A stretch of 36,671 nucleotides of DNA from UBA2206 sp049303905 (GCA_049303905.1 JBAQNP010000016.1:1-36671); one strand, 5' to 3'; counted from the first letter of the stretch, positions 1 to 8,085 are shown. The notes: generated by a model from the sequence alone, not told the origin. Translations and numbers: made by a program.

Positions 1-52
1 TAATAGCCAGCATTAAGCGTTTGTTAGCTAATGCTCGTTCGATGTTGAACAT
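1..52 (-). CDS. 5' end of an unidentified gene, possibly a transposase (cut by window edge)
   Basis: Reading leftward from an ATG at 52, 17 codons are open to the window edge and begin MFNIERALANKR. This resembles the first helix of some IS5-like DDE transposases, which often start with an 'xALKxDRLMxALTGL'-type sequence. That resemblance is from memory and short. No Shine-Dalgarno is visible upstream, and no terminal inverted repeat is clear between 53 and 122. It could equally be a chance ORF. Confidence 0.3.
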   Translation of the reverse strand, partial: MFNIERALANKRLMLAI

Positions 53-122
53 ATTATTTGGTTGTATTTTTATTTTTTAACTCTGTCTAAATTTTAACAT
101 TGTTGTTTAAAAAGCAACAGGT

Positions 123-449
123 CTAATGATAATATACACCTCCGGGAATATCACCTTTATTATAACTGTTGGTTGATTCTTGTTTATATGCACGAACCAA
201 CTCATCTAAATACTTCACAGAGCCAGTCGCCATAGCCTCATTAACTTCCTTATTTTCTTGTTTAAAACTTACCAGCACTTTTTTTGCGCATTCACACTGA
301 TAAGCTATTTTTGCAATTTTCTCCAGTTCTTCTTGATTACTTTTTGGAGATAAATCTAAGGAAGCATCAGTCATTTTCATGGCATAACTCGAAGCAGAAA
401 AAAATACCAACAACAACATAATCAGGGTTATTTTACACATTTTTTTCAT
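123..449 (-). CDS. small secreted or lipid-free periplasmic-type protein, unknown function
   Basis: A 108-residue protein with a clear signal peptide: a basic MKKMCK start, a hydrophobic core (ITLIMLLLVFFSA) and a likely cleavage site after SSYA near residue 23. The mature part is hydrophilic, with a CEC cysteine pair around residues 52-54 and no family I recognise. The start is supported by an AAAGGAG Shine-Dalgarno about 7 bases upstream of the ATG. The gene has its own sigma-70 promoter (574-602), a boxA-like motif (547-557) and a leader hairpin (484-531). The two unknown genes at 11.5 and 12.3 kb share this boxA-hairpin-SD arrangement. Function unknown. Confidence 0.75.
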   Translation of the reverse strand: MKKMCKITLIMLLLVFFSASSYAMKMTDASLDLSPKSNQEELEKIAKIAYQCECAKKVLVSFKQENKEVNEAMATGSVKYLDELVRAYKQESTNSYNKGDIPGGVYYH

Positions 450-483
450 GGTAATTTTCTCCTTTGATTTTTAAAGTTAATTT

Positions 484-531
484 TCTTTCGCCACTTGAAT
501 CAAGAAAAGTTTCCGTATTCAAGACGTAAAG
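484..531 (-). promoter_or_regulatory. leader hairpin upstream of the small secreted protein
   Basis: Imperfect inverted repeat. CTTTCG plus CTTGAAT (484-500) pairs with ATTCAAG plus CG.AAAG (517-531), leaving a loop of about 16 bases. It lies between the boxA-like motif and the Shine-Dalgarno, as in the two leaders near 11.8 and 12.75 kb. Confidence 0.5.
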
Positions 532-546
532 GAAATAAAGGTACTA

Positions 547-557
547 TTTTAAAGAAC
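547..557 (-). promoter_or_regulatory. boxA-like motif GTTCTTTAAAA
   Basis: On the minus strand the transcript reads GTTCTTTAAAA about 10 bases after the predicted start of transcription. The same 11-mer occurs at 11883-11893 and 12792-12802. It resembles the boxA sites that NusB-NusE (S10) bind in rRNA leaders (E. coli TGCTCTTTAACA; Bacillus GTTCTTTGAAAA). The function is inferred. Confidence 0.5.
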
Positions 558-573
558 TATTCCATAACGCCAA

Positions 574-602
574 ACTATACTCTAAATCGCACTTTTTGTC
601 AA
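574..602 (-). promoter_or_regulatory. sigma-70 promoter for the small secreted protein
   Basis: Minus strand: TTGACA (602-597), 17-base spacer, TATAGT (579-574). Two bases after the predicted +1 there is a minimal ATG GAA TAG ORF, followed at once by the boxA-like motif. Confidence 0.75.
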
Positions 603-610
603 TATGCGGA

Positions 611-1285
611 CTATTTCAAAGAAAACGGGTTGAAATTAGTGTCATAATCATAATAATCCTCATTTTCATTCTTTTTCAAAAAATTGACCGCCAGATAGGT
701 AACAGGTGTGAACAAAATTTCCACGGCGCATTTGAAAATATAATTGGAAACAAAAATTGTGAGCAACAGTTCGTTTGGCAAAGTACCATAAAAAGCAATG
801 AGAATGAAAAAAGAAGTGTCCACCAACTCCCCTACTAAAGTCGAAAGGATTGTTCGAATCCATAATTTTTTTCCCGCCATCCATATTTTTATCTTCGCCA
901 AGATATATGAATTGGAAAACTCGCCGGCAAAATAGGCAATAAGACTAGCAAGAACAATGCGCGGCGCTAGTCCTAAGATATTATTAAATGCTTCTTGGTA
1001 TGGCCAGTCAGAGGCTGGTGGCAGAATGTTTACTATTATCAAAATCAAAGACATTAGTCCCGCGCAAAAAAATCCGGTCCAGATGACTTTTCTTGACCGC
1101 TTGTAGCCATATACTTCCGTGAGAATATCTCCAAAAATATAGCTTAGCGGAAAAAGCAATGTTCCGCCGTCAAAAGTAAATTTCCAAAAGACCAAAATTT
1201 TTGTCGAAGCGATATTAGAAATCAAAAGCACCGCCACAAAGACAGCCATAATAACATCAAAATATTTGAAATTTTTTCCATCCAT
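611..1285 (-). CDS. queuosine precursor transporter, VUT/YhhQ family
   Basis: A polytopic membrane protein of about 224 residues, the usual length for the YhhQ (DUF165, VUT) family. These proteins import queuosine precursors such as preQ0/preQ1 for tRNA modification. Visible family features are the N-terminal FDVIMAVFVAVLLISNIAST segment, the LLFPLSYIFGDILTEVYGYKRSRK loop region after TM2, and later the ELVDTSFFILIAF helix. About six membrane segments are evident. I chose ATG 1285 over the in-frame GTG at 1291. A promoter (TTGACT, 18 bases, TAGATT) ends six bases before ATG 1285, which predicts a leaderless mRNA, and GTG 1291 would lie upstream of +1. No queuosine synthesis genes are in the window, consistent with salvage. 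Confidence 0.85.
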   Translation of the reverse strand: MDGKNFKYFDVIMAVFVAVLLISNIASTKILVFWKFTFDGGTLLFPLSYIFGDILTEVYGYKRSRKVIWTGFFCAGLMSLILIIVNILPPASDWPYQEAFNNILGLAPRIVLASLIAYFAGEFSNSYILAKIKIWMAGKKLWIRTILSTLVGELVDTSFFILIAFYGTLPNELLLTIFVSNYIFKCAVEILFTPVTYLAVNFLKKNENEDYYDYDTNFNPFSLK

Positions 1286-1291
1286 CCTCAC

Positions 1292-1321
1292 AATCTAGCA
1301 TCCTTTAGCGCGCAAAGTCAA
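1292..1321 (-). promoter_or_regulatory. promoter giving a predicted leaderless transporter mRNA
   Basis: Minus strand: TTGACT (1321-1316), 18-base spacer ending in TGC, TAGATT (1297-1292). Six bases then lead to ATG at 1285, so +1 would coincide with the start codon. Confidence 0.5.
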
Positions 1322-1360
1322 CATTTCTCTTTTCTTCAATTTTGTACTATTATTATTACT

Positions 1361-2473
1361 ATGAACATCCTAATTCCAATTTTCTTCCTTTCTCTTCTTG
1401 TCGCCATTCTCCTCGGCGCCCATTGGTTTTTGTATTTTTCCTTTGTTAGTTTTTTCAGCCTCAATGGAAACTCGCAAAAAATTCTTCTGGGCTTTTTGAT
1501 TTTTTTTGGGATAAGCTTCATTCTTTCTTCCATCTTGGCGCATTGGAATGATAATATTTTTTTCCGCACTTACTATTTTCTCTCCGGCGCCTGGCTGGGA
1601 ATTCTCAATAATCTTGTCTTATCATTAATCTTAATTTGGCTCATTATTCTTCTTGGAAAATTTTTCCATCTAGATTTAAATCCGACACTACTTGCCTCCC
1701 CCATTCTTATCATCGCTTTTTTTCTTTCTCTTTATGGTGTTTGGAACGCGCTTAATCCTGAGATAAAAAACATTTCCGTTTCGATTCCTAATTTGCCCGA
1801 AACTTGGAAAGGTAAAAAAATTATCCAGCTATCCGATGTTCATCTTGGTCACATCTATCGAGAAAAATATATCAAGAGAATCGTAGGAAAAATAAACAAC
1901 GAAAAACCTGAGATGGTTCTCATTACAGGGGATCTTTTTGATGGGATGGATGGAAATTTAGCTCCGATTATAAAACCACTTGAAGGCATCCACGCGTCAA
2001 AAGGAACATTTTTTGTCATTGGCAATCATGAAACCTATTTGGGCTTAGATAATGTTTTTCGAGAACTTAAAAATATTCCGCTAAAAATTTTGCGCGATGA
2101 AGTTGTTAATGTTTCTGGGATAAAATTAATTGGAATAAGCTATCCCGATCGAAATCAAAAAAAAGACGTTGTCGCCATTCTCGAATCACTCAAGAAAGAT
2201 TATTTTGGCCAACCTAATATCTTGCTCTATCACACACCGACTAATATCTCAGAAATAAAAAACCAAGGCATCAATCTGGAACTTTGCGGGCATACGCATA
2301 GGGGTCAGTTTTTTCCTTTTAATCTAATCACTAAATTAGTTTACCACGGTTATGATTATGGCCTCTTTGAAATGGGAAACTATACCCTCCACACTTCCAA
2401 CGGCGCCGGCACCTGGGGACCGACTATGCGACTTGGCAACACGCCAGAAATTGTTGTGATCACACTTCGATAA
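1361..2473 (+). CDS. membrane-anchored metallophosphoesterase
   Basis: A 370-residue protein. The first ~130 residues hold four hydrophobic segments, followed by a calcineurin-like phosphoesterase domain. Metal-binding motifs are in canonical order: SDVH (residues 158-161), GDLFDG (190-195), GNHE (221-224), a later YHTP histidine, and GHTHRGQ near residue 300. This is the YkuE/YaeI-like group of membrane phosphoesterases, which use two divalent metals and in some members act on lipid or nucleotide phosphoesters; the substrate cannot be told here. No Shine-Dalgarno is visible. A TATTAT hexamer at 1348-1353, seven bases before the ATG, hints at leaderless expression but lacks a good -35. The gene diverges from the transporter. 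Confidence 0.88.
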   Translation: MNILIPIFFLSLLVAILLGAHWFLYFSFVSFFSLNGNSQKILLGFLIFFGISFILSSILAHWNDNIFFRTYYFLSGAWLGILNNLVLSLILIWLIILLGKFFHLDLNPTLLASPILIIAFFLSLYGVWNALNPEIKNISVSIPNLPETWKGKKIIQLSDVHLGHIYREKYIKRIVGKINNEKPEMVLITGDLFDGMDGNLAPIIKPLEGIHASKGTFFVIGNHETYLGLDNVFRELKNIPLKILRDEVVNVSGIKLIGISYPDRNQKKDVVAILESLKKDYFGQPNILLYHTPTNISEIKNQGINLELCGHTHRGQFFPFNLITKLVYHGYDYGLFEMGNYTLHTSNGAGTWGPTMRLGNTPEIVVITLR

Positions 2474-2491
2474 ATTTGTGGTATTATAATT

Positions 2492-2513
2492 ACATTAGTT
2501 ATTAAGCTAATGT
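2492..2513 (+). terminator. weak hairpin after the metallophosphoesterase gene
   Basis: Stem ACATTAG (2492-2498) / CTAATGT (2507-2513) with an 8-base loop, 18 bases past the stop codon. There is no T-tract, so intrinsic termination is doubtful. Confidence 0.3.
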
Positions 2514-2514
2514 G

Positions 2515-2596
2515 GAATTAAAAATTTTTTGGTATAAAATTATGGTTCGAGTTTCCTGCCTGCCGGCAGGCAGGAATTGCAAAAAATTTTTAATTC
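2515..2596. repeat. composite inverted repeat with internal GC-rich palindrome
   Basis: A perfect 17-base inverted repeat forms the outside: 2515-2531 (GAATTAAAAATTTTTTG) and 2580-2596. Inside is a perfect 24-base palindrome at 2553-2576 built from CCTGCCTGCC/GGCAGGCAGG. The GC-rich core in an AT-rich intergenic region looks like an inserted small repeat element rather than a simple terminator. No ORF lies inside. Confidence 0.65.
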
Positions 2597-2626
2597 TTCG
2601 GTAGTTTTAATTATTAAAAAAACAAA

Positions 2627-3565
2627 ATGCCAAACGAAAAACAAAAAATATTACCCATTCTTCTTGTCGTCCTATTTTCAGTTTTGATTATTTTCTCTAT
2701 TGTCCTATTGAGAAAAGATAAGCCAGCGAAAAATACTGCGCCGGTAGTCGCAACTAAGTCAGCGCAAGAAAATCCGGATATCTTTTTTGCTTCGAACGGA
2801 AAAAATACGGTTTATAAAGTCAAAAAGGGCGACCAGTGGTCAGTGATTTGGAATGGACAAGAAGGAAAAACTTACGACTTTGTTTCCAACCCGGTTTTTA
2901 GTGCCGACGGAACTCAAATCGCCTACAACGCCGAGATTGGCGGACAAGCTTTCGTAGTGGTCAACAACTCACAAGAGATAAATGCCTACCAAAAATCCAA
3001 CTACATTACTTTTAGCAAAAACGGAAAAACCATTGCTTTTGTTGCCACCAAGGGCGACAACAATTATGTTGTGATCAGCGCTGAAATTCAAAATATTACC
3101 GCCACTCTAAAAGAAAGCAAGTCCTTCAAAGAAATTGCGATCGCCAAAGATGGTGATGGAAATTCTTCCGCCATAATAATAAGTGATGATGGCAACAAAG
3201 TTGCCTATGTGATCAAGGAAAATGACAAAATCTATGTAGTGGTCAACGGTCAAAAAAGCCAAGGCTATGACGATGTGCTTAGCTTCTCTTTTTCCGAAGA
3301 TGGCTCAAGCTTCACCTACGAAGCGCAAAATGGTAATTCAGTTTTGACGATAACTAATAATCAAGTCGTATCCACTACCAATAGTGACTCGTCCATCAAC
3401 CAAAACACTACCAATAACACAACCCCCGAAACCAACAACTATACAAGAAATTCTTCTCCTTCCACTTATCGCTACAAAATCAGCACACAAAAAGATATCG
3501 TCCGCGACCAAAACCAACTCGACTTTTCCGGTTGCGCTGACGGCGGAACTGGCTGTAATTTCTAG
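2627..3565 (+). CDS. anchored PD40/TolB-like beta-propeller protein
   Basis: A 312-residue protein with one N-terminal membrane anchor (residues ~8-27, ILPILLVVLFSVLIIFSIVL) and an extracytoplasmic domain of about four repeats. Each repeat has the PD40/TolB pattern 'F s.dG..iAY': NPVFSADGTQIAYNA, ITFSKNGKTIAFVA, IIISDDGNKVAYVI and FSFSEDGSSFTYEA. A Ser/Thr/Asn-rich linker follows, then a short tail with two cysteines (GCADGGTGCNF). PD40 propellers usually mediate protein contacts; no enzymatic motif is visible. Start by position of the anchor; no clear Shine-Dalgarno. Confidence 0.7.
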   Translation: MPNEKQKILPILLVVLFSVLIIFSIVLLRKDKPAKNTAPVVATKSAQENPDIFFASNGKNTVYKVKKGDQWSVIWNGQEGKTYDFVSNPVFSADGTQIAYNAEIGGQAFVVVNNSQEINAYQKSNYITFSKNGKTIAFVATKGDNNYVVISAEIQNITATLKESKSFKEIAIAKDGDGNSSAIIISDDGNKVAYVIKENDKIYVVVNGQKSQGYDDVLSFSFSEDGSSFTYEAQNGNSVLTITNNQVVSTTNSDSSINQNTTNNTTPETNNYTRNSSPSTYRYKISTQKDIVRDQNQLDFSGCADGGTGCNF

Positions 3566-3568
3566 TCC

Positions 3569-3597
3569 TTGCATTTTGGCCTAAACTGTGCTATAAT
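3569..3597 (+). promoter_or_regulatory. sigma-70 promoter for the lysozyme-like gene
   Basis: TTGCAT (3569-3574), 17-base spacer ending in TGC, TATAAT (3592-3597). This is an extended -10 promoter. The predicted +1 is 3604. Confidence 0.75.
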
Positions 3598-3603
3598 TAA
3601 GTT

Positions 3604-3642
3604 GTGAGTAGGAAAATATAAAAACGGGTGCAAGCCCGTTTT
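3604..3642 (+). promoter_or_regulatory. 5' leader with mini-ORF and attenuator-like hairpin
   Basis: At the predicted +1 a GTG opens a six-codon frame (GTG AGT AGG AAA ATA TAA, 3604-3621). It runs straight into a hairpin, AAAACGGG (3621-3628) / CCCGTTTT (3635-3642), followed by TTTT-rich sequence. The arrangement could be an attenuator or simply a stable 5' leader for the gene at 3664. Confidence 0.4.
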
Positions 3643-3663
3643 GCGTTTTAAATAAGCCATTTT

Positions 3664-4266
3664 ATGAAAAAATATATCAAAAAAATACTCTCCAAAAAGC
3701 TAACTATCCCCCCACCCGGGGAGGTTTTGAACAAAAAAGCTATCCTTCTTTTTATGGTCGCGCTGGCTCTCTTTTATGATGTTTTGATTTTAGGTTATGC
3801 CAAATCACTTCCTGTTGCTGAAAATAAAATCCAAACAAAAATCATAACTCCTCTAGAAAAAAACATCAATAGTTTAGTGGCCGGATATCCGATGGAAAAA
3901 ATGGCGCCCTACATTTCTGCTAAGGAAAAAAGAACTGCTGCCTTTCTAATTGGTATTGCCAAGAAAGAAAGTAATTGGGGAAAATATTCTCCTAAGCTTA
4001 ATGGAAAAGATTGTTACAATTATTGGGGCTACCGCGGACAAGGTGAAAATGTGACGCCTAGTGGCTACACTTGTTTTGACAGCCCGAGACAAGCTGTCCA
4101 TGTAGTAGGAAAAAGAATCAGTGATCTAATAAATGATTCTAATCTATCCACTCCAGAACAAATGATTGTTTGGAAGTGCGGTTGGAACTGCGCCGAACAC
4201 AGCGACGAAAGTGTTGACAAGTGGATTGCCGATGTTGGGATATATTATAATAAAATTTACCAATAA
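3664..4266 (+). CDS. membrane-anchored lysozyme/glucosaminidase-like protein
   Basis: A 200-residue protein with a basic N-terminus, one membrane segment (residues ~27-45) and an extracytoplasmic domain resembling lysozyme-like glucosaminidases. The key region is FLIGIAKKESNWGKYSP, where the Glu in KKES is in the position of a catalytic acid. NYWGYRGQG, YTCFDSPRQAVHVVGKRI and a paired-Cys KCGWNCAEH segment follow. Such anchored domains are predicted to cleave peptidoglycan during growth or division. The exact family is uncertain. It has its own promoter (3569-3597) and a leader hairpin, and converges on copA with a shared terminator. Confidence 0.6.
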   Translation: MKKYIKKILSKKLTIPPPGEVLNKKAILLFMVALALFYDVLILGYAKSLPVAENKIQTKIITPLEKNINSLVAGYPMEKMAPYISAKEKRTAAFLIGIAKKESNWGKYSPKLNGKDCYNYWGYRGQGENVTPSGYTCFDSPRQAVHVVGKRISDLINDSNLSTPEQMIVWKCGWNCAEHSDESVDKWIADVGIYYNKIYQ

Positions 4267-4282
4267 AAAATTTTCTCACAAA

Positions 4283-4309
4283 AAAACACTGCCAGCCAGG
4301 CAGTGTTTT
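4283..4309. terminator. bidirectional terminator between convergent genes
   Basis: Stem AAAACACTGCC (4283-4293) / GGCAGTGTTTT (4299-4309) with loop AGCCA, flanked by A-runs and T-runs. It lies 16 bases after the lysozyme-like stop and 7 bases after the copA stop. Confidence 0.8.
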
Positions 4310-4315
4310 AATTTC

Positions 4316-6502
4316 CTATCTCTTCCTATAAATCCTAAGACTATTTAGCACGACCGACACTGAGCTAAGCGACATCGCGCCGGCGGCGATGGCGGGAGAC
4401 AGAAATCCGAAAGCAGCTAGCGGGATGGCTACGATATTATAGAAAAAAGCCCAGAATAAATTTTGCTTGATGGTGCGGAAAGTAATTTTAGAAATTTCAA
4501 TTGCTTCCACCACTTTTTCTAAATTATTTTTCAGCAGAATTATTTGCCCAGCTTCTTTGGCAATGTCAGTACCGCTCCCCATCGCGATTCCCAAATTAGC
4601 TTGAACAAGACTTGGCGCATCATTTATCCCATCTCCCACAAAAATCACCCCTTCGCCATTTTCTTGAAGTTTTTTTATCTCCCTAGCTTTTCCCTCCGGC
4701 AAAACTTCGGCAATTATTTTTTCTATGCCTAATTCCTTCCCAATCATTTCAGCTGTTTTTTTGTTGTCCCCGGTTATCATCGCCACGGTAATTTTCATTT
4801 TCTTGATTTTTTCAATAACCTTCCTTGCTTCGACTCTAGCTTTGTCTGCCACTAAAATTGCACCAATTACTTTTCCGCCGTGTGAGACAAAAAGATAGGA
4901 GCCGATGATTTGATTTTCTTCATTCAGAACATTATCCACCCAAGTCAAATCGACTCCACTGTCTTCTAATAATCTTCTATTTCCTAAAAGAAGTTTAGTC
5001 TCATGCTCCTTACAAACCGCCGAAATCCCCTTGCCTTTTTCTTCTTTGATATCAGAAAGATTTGCTAAAATAATTTCTTTTCCTTTTACATAATTATTTA
5101 TCGCGCTGGAAATTGGATGCTGGGAATTACTTGAAAGAGACACGGCAATTTTCAAAACTTGCTCCTCTGAAAAATTCTCCTGCGGGTTTATTATGATTTT
5201 TTTAACTTCCGGCTTCCCCTGTGTTAGTGTACCAGTTTTGTCAAAAACTACAGTAGAAATTTTCTCGGCTTTTTCAAAACTTTCACCAGTTTTGAAAAGT
5301 ATGCCCCGCTTTGAAGCACGTCCTGTTCCCACCATAATAGCCGTTGGCGTGGCCAGCCCGAGAGCACAGGGACAAGCGATAACTAAAACTGCCACCGCAT
5401 TAATGATAGAAAGAGAGAGATTGCCTGAAAATAAATTCCAAAAAAAGAAAGTTCCAAAAGCTATTATTATGACAATTGGAACAAAAATTCCCGATATCTT
5501 GTCAGCTAATTTTTGAATTGGCGCTTTAGACATTTGCGCCTCTTCTACAGTTTTTATTATTTGCGCAAGTACTGTGCCCTCGCCAATCTGACTCACTTTT
5601 ATTTTTATCACACCATCCTGATTGATTGTCGCGCCATATACTTTTTCACCTATCTTTTTTTCTACTGGCAATGACTCGCCCGTAAGCATTGATTCGTCCA
5701 CGCTAGACGCACCGGAAATTATCTCTCCATCCAGTGGAATTTTTTCACTCGGTTTCACAATAAGCATGTCCCCAATCTTCACTCGGTCAATTTCAATCAT
5801 TTTTTCCTTATTTTCACTGTCAATCACTCTGGCATACTTCACCTCAAACTCCATAAGCTTTTTCATGGCGTCTCCCGCTTTTTGCATACTTACGCTTTCG
5901 AAATATTTTCCCAAAAGGATAAGCGTTATGACAATTGCAGCCACCTCAAAATAACCTTCCTTCTCTACATCATAAAATATTTTTTGAAATATCAAAAAAA
6001 CGCTATAGAGATAAGCAGTAAGCGTACCTAAGGAAATCAGAGTGTCCATATTCGCTTCTAGCTTTGTTATCTTTTTGAAAGCCATTTTATGAAAGCGCCA
6101 ACCAAAAATAAAAACAACAACTGTAGCTAAGACAAAATGAATATGCATTATTAAATCAATATCTAAAAATTTTATCCCCAATCTTAATTTGAAAACCATT
6201 TCCAAAAGCAAAGGCAAACTTAGTACTAATGACCAAGCGAAACTATTCCAATTTTTGGCGATACTTTCCGCTTGGTGATGATGTCCGTCGTGTTCTTCAA
6301 TATTATAACCATTATCTCTTATCACTTTTCTAACTTGGTTTTCGTCAATAATTTCCGGATTATATTCTACCTGCGCATTTTTAGAAGCAAAATTAACTGA
6401 AGCGGAAATTATTCCCTTAGCTTTGGTCAATTCTTTTTCGTTGCTCAGCGCGCAACTCGCGCAAGTCATGCCTGAGATTTTTAGAATTATTTTTTTATTC
6501 AT
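4316..6502 (-). CDS. copA: Cu(I)-exporting P1B-type ATPase
   Basis: A 728-residue P-type ATPase that pumps Cu(I) across the cytoplasmic membrane. The order is: N-terminal HMA domain with GMTCASC (Cys14, Cys17), a His-rich linker (EHDGHHH, 71-76), membrane helices, the TGES actuator motif (274-277), the CPC metal motif (377-379), the phosphorylation site DKTGT (421-425), the HP motif in SQHPIS, and GDGINDAP near 620. Copper specificity is supported by the FFYN motif in TM7 and MSLSS in TM8, both typical of P1B-1 enzymes. It is the last gene of the csoR operon. An AACAGGGTAA sequence, one arm of a long inverted repeat (6501-6662), abuts the start codon. Confidence 0.95.
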   Translation of the reverse strand: MNKKIILKISGMTCASCALSNEKELTKAKGIISASVNFASKNAQVEYNPEIIDENQVRKVIRDNGYNIEEHDGHHHQAESIAKNWNSFAWSLVLSLPLLLEMVFKLRLGIKFLDIDLIMHIHFVLATVVVFIFGWRFHKMAFKKITKLEANMDTLISLGTLTAYLYSVFLIFQKIFYDVEKEGYFEVAAIVITLILLGKYFESVSMQKAGDAMKKLMEFEVKYARVIDSENKEKMIEIDRVKIGDMLIVKPSEKIPLDGEIISGASSVDESMLTGESLPVEKKIGEKVYGATINQDGVIKIKVSQIGEGTVLAQIIKTVEEAQMSKAPIQKLADKISGIFVPIVIIIAFGTFFFWNLFSGNLSLSIINAVAVLVIACPCALGLATPTAIMVGTGRASKRGILFKTGESFEKAEKISTVVFDKTGTLTQGKPEVKKIIINPQENFSEEQVLKIAVSLSSNSQHPISSAINNYVKGKEIILANLSDIKEEKGKGISAVCKEHETKLLLGNRRLLEDSGVDLTWVDNVLNEENQIIGSYLFVSHGGKVIGAILVADKARVEARKVIEKIKKMKITVAMITGDNKKTAEMIGKELGIEKIIAEVLPEGKAREIKKLQENGEGVIFVGDGINDAPSLVQANLGIAMGSGTDIAKEAGQIILLKNNLEKVVEAIEISKITFRTIKQNLFWAFFYNIVAIPLAAFGFLSPAIAAGAMSLSSVSVVLNSLRIYRKR

Positions 6503-6662
6503 TTACCCTGTTAAATAAGATTTGTAGCTTTTTATAAAGATACAACTCAATTTAATTATATTATTAATTATATTATTAATTATTTCACCTACTATTAATT
6601 TAAAATTCATACAAATCTAATTTTAATTTTTTAAAAAATTAAAATTATTTAACAGGGTGAAT
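6501..6662. repeat. ACCCTG/CAGGGT inverted element upstream of copA
   Basis: Outer arms 6501-6518 and 6645-6662 match at 17 of 18 positions (core ACCCTGTTAAATAA). Inner arms AGATTTGTA (6518-6526) and TACAAATCT (6610-6618) are perfect. A perfect 28-base AT palindrome lies at 6619-6646. In the minus-strand mRNA the copA-proximal arm contains the AGGGT next to the start codon, so folding would hide it. Related elements occur at 16453-16552 and, shorter, at 8016-8077. Confidence 0.7.
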
Positions 6663-6666
6663 ACTT

Positions 6667-8007
6667 TTATTCCACAATAAATTTTCCCCTCACCATTCCC
6701 ATCCAACAACTAAAGGGAATTTCACCTGTCTTTTTCGGAGTGAAATTAATCACATTTTCTCCCTTAGAAATGTTTTTGGAAATATCAAGACTTGGAATGA
6801 TTATTTTATTAGTACAACTGGAAACCTGATTTCCATCAATAATCCACTTAACAGGAATATCCTTCTTGATTTTTAGCGTACTTGGCGCAAAACCCTGACT
6901 GGTTATTTTCATTCTAATAATTTGCTCGTTGCTATTATTATTTTCTTCTACTTCAGTCTGAATTGGATTTTGTTTTTGAAAAATATTATTATTCGCACCA
7001 CGCAAAGCTAGTCCAGAATTGAGAGTATAAATAGCAAACAAGATAATTATAATTCCAGCAACTTTTTGAAAAACTGCTATCCCCTTTCCCTTAGCCCAAG
7101 AAGTTGTTATGCCTAAAATGAGAAGTGCTGGCACAGTGCCAAGAGCAAATAAAAATAGAATTGCTCCGCCCATAAAAAAACTTCCTGAAGTTAGCGCAAA
7201 AATTTGCATACTCTGAGTGAATCCACAGGGTAGAAAAAAAGTCAGTCCACCCAAAAACAAAGGTGTCATCCTATGTTCTGAATTCTTAAACGCCGACCAT
7301 TTTTTCGTTATCCCTTTTGGCATTCTAATCCCAAATTCAGATATCGATGGAATAATTCCTAGGATATTTAGTCCCAAAATTCCCATAACTATTGCCACTA
7401 TTATGGTAAAAATTGCGACAAAATTTCCACTAATATTTATCTCTCCGCCGATAAAACCAAGTAGCCCACCAAGAACAAAAAATGTGACTAGGCGTCCAGC
7501 ATGGAACATAACGTTCGGTCTAACCGCATTTTCATAAAATCCTCGTCCTTCACTTTTATATTTTTCTGAAAAAGCAATCACCACTCCACCAACAACAGCT
7601 AGGCAAGTTGAAACTGACGCCACTAATCCCACTAGAAAAGCTACTGCGTAAGTTATCTCAGTGCTTTGAATATTGATTCTATCTAAGATCCCAAAATTTT
7701 GAAAAATTCTGTAAATAACAACTAAGAAAATAGCTATAATAATTGCGTTGAGGTTTTGTAATATTTTTTCTACTGTCGTTTTTTTCTCTAAATCAAAAGG
7801 AGATTCCTGCGCTTCATAACCAATTTTTTTCACCATCTCTTGAATAGCTAGAGTGTTTGGTTCTTTTTCCCCATAGCGAATTTCTAGCTCGCCTTTTTTT
7901 CTGTCGGCCTTCACTTCTTTCACAAAAGGGACATGCATGAGTTCATCTTCGATAATTTTTTCACAAGCCACGCAATGCATTCCTCTAATATATATTTTCT
8001 TTTTCAT
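6667..8007 (-). CDS. HMA - TauE/SafE-like membrane protein - cupredoxin fusion
   Basis: A 446-residue three-part protein. An N-terminal HMA domain (GMHCVAC, Cys12 and Cys15) is followed by a six-or-more-helix TauE/SafE (DsbD-like) membrane domain from about residue 85 to 335. It contains GLVASVSTCLAVVGG and a second half with FFLPCGFTQSMQIFAL, so each half carries a helix Cys. The C-terminal ~80 residues form a cupredoxin-like domain with candidate copper ligands Cys in SSCTNK and Cys/Met in CWMGM. The gene sits between csoR and copA, so copper transport or periplasmic copper handling is the likely role. The transport direction is not shown by sequence. Short ACCCTG/CAGGGT arms lie before its start. 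Confidence 0.85.
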   Translation of the reverse strand: MKKKIYIRGMHCVACEKIIEDELMHVPFVKEVKADRKKGELEIRYGEKEPNTLAIQEMVKKIGYEAQESPFDLEKKTTVEKILQNLNAIIIAIFLVVIYRIFQNFGILDRINIQSTEITYAVAFLVGLVASVSTCLAVVGGVVIAFSEKYKSEGRGFYENAVRPNVMFHAGRLVTFFVLGGLLGFIGGEINISGNFVAIFTIIVAIVMGILGLNILGIIPSISEFGIRMPKGITKKWSAFKNSEHRMTPLFLGGLTFFLPCGFTQSMQIFALTSGSFFMGGAILFLFALGTVPALLILGITTSWAKGKGIAVFQKVAGIIIILFAIYTLNSGLALRGANNNIFQKQNPIQTEVEENNNSNEQIIRMKITSQGFAPSTLKIKKDIPVKWIIDGNQVSSCTNKIIIPSLDISKNISKGENVINFTPKKTGEIPFSCWMGMVRGKFIVE

Positions 8008-8015
8008 ATTTACTT

Positions 8016-8077
8016 ACCCTGTGGAATAAATTTTGTTTTGAAAAATTTTTTGCCGGAGGCAAATGTCCCATCAGGGT
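8016..8077. repeat. short ACCCTG/CAGGGT element between csoR and the TauE fusion
   Basis: ACCCTG (8016-8021) and CAGGGT (8072-8077) flank a hairpin, TTTGCC (8049-8054) / GGCAAA (8058-8063). On the minus strand the proximal arm reads CACAGGGTAAG just before the fusion gene's ATG at 8007. It resembles the copA and dnaG elements but has only 6-base arms. Confidence 0.4.
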
Positions 8078-8085
8078 TTTAACTA

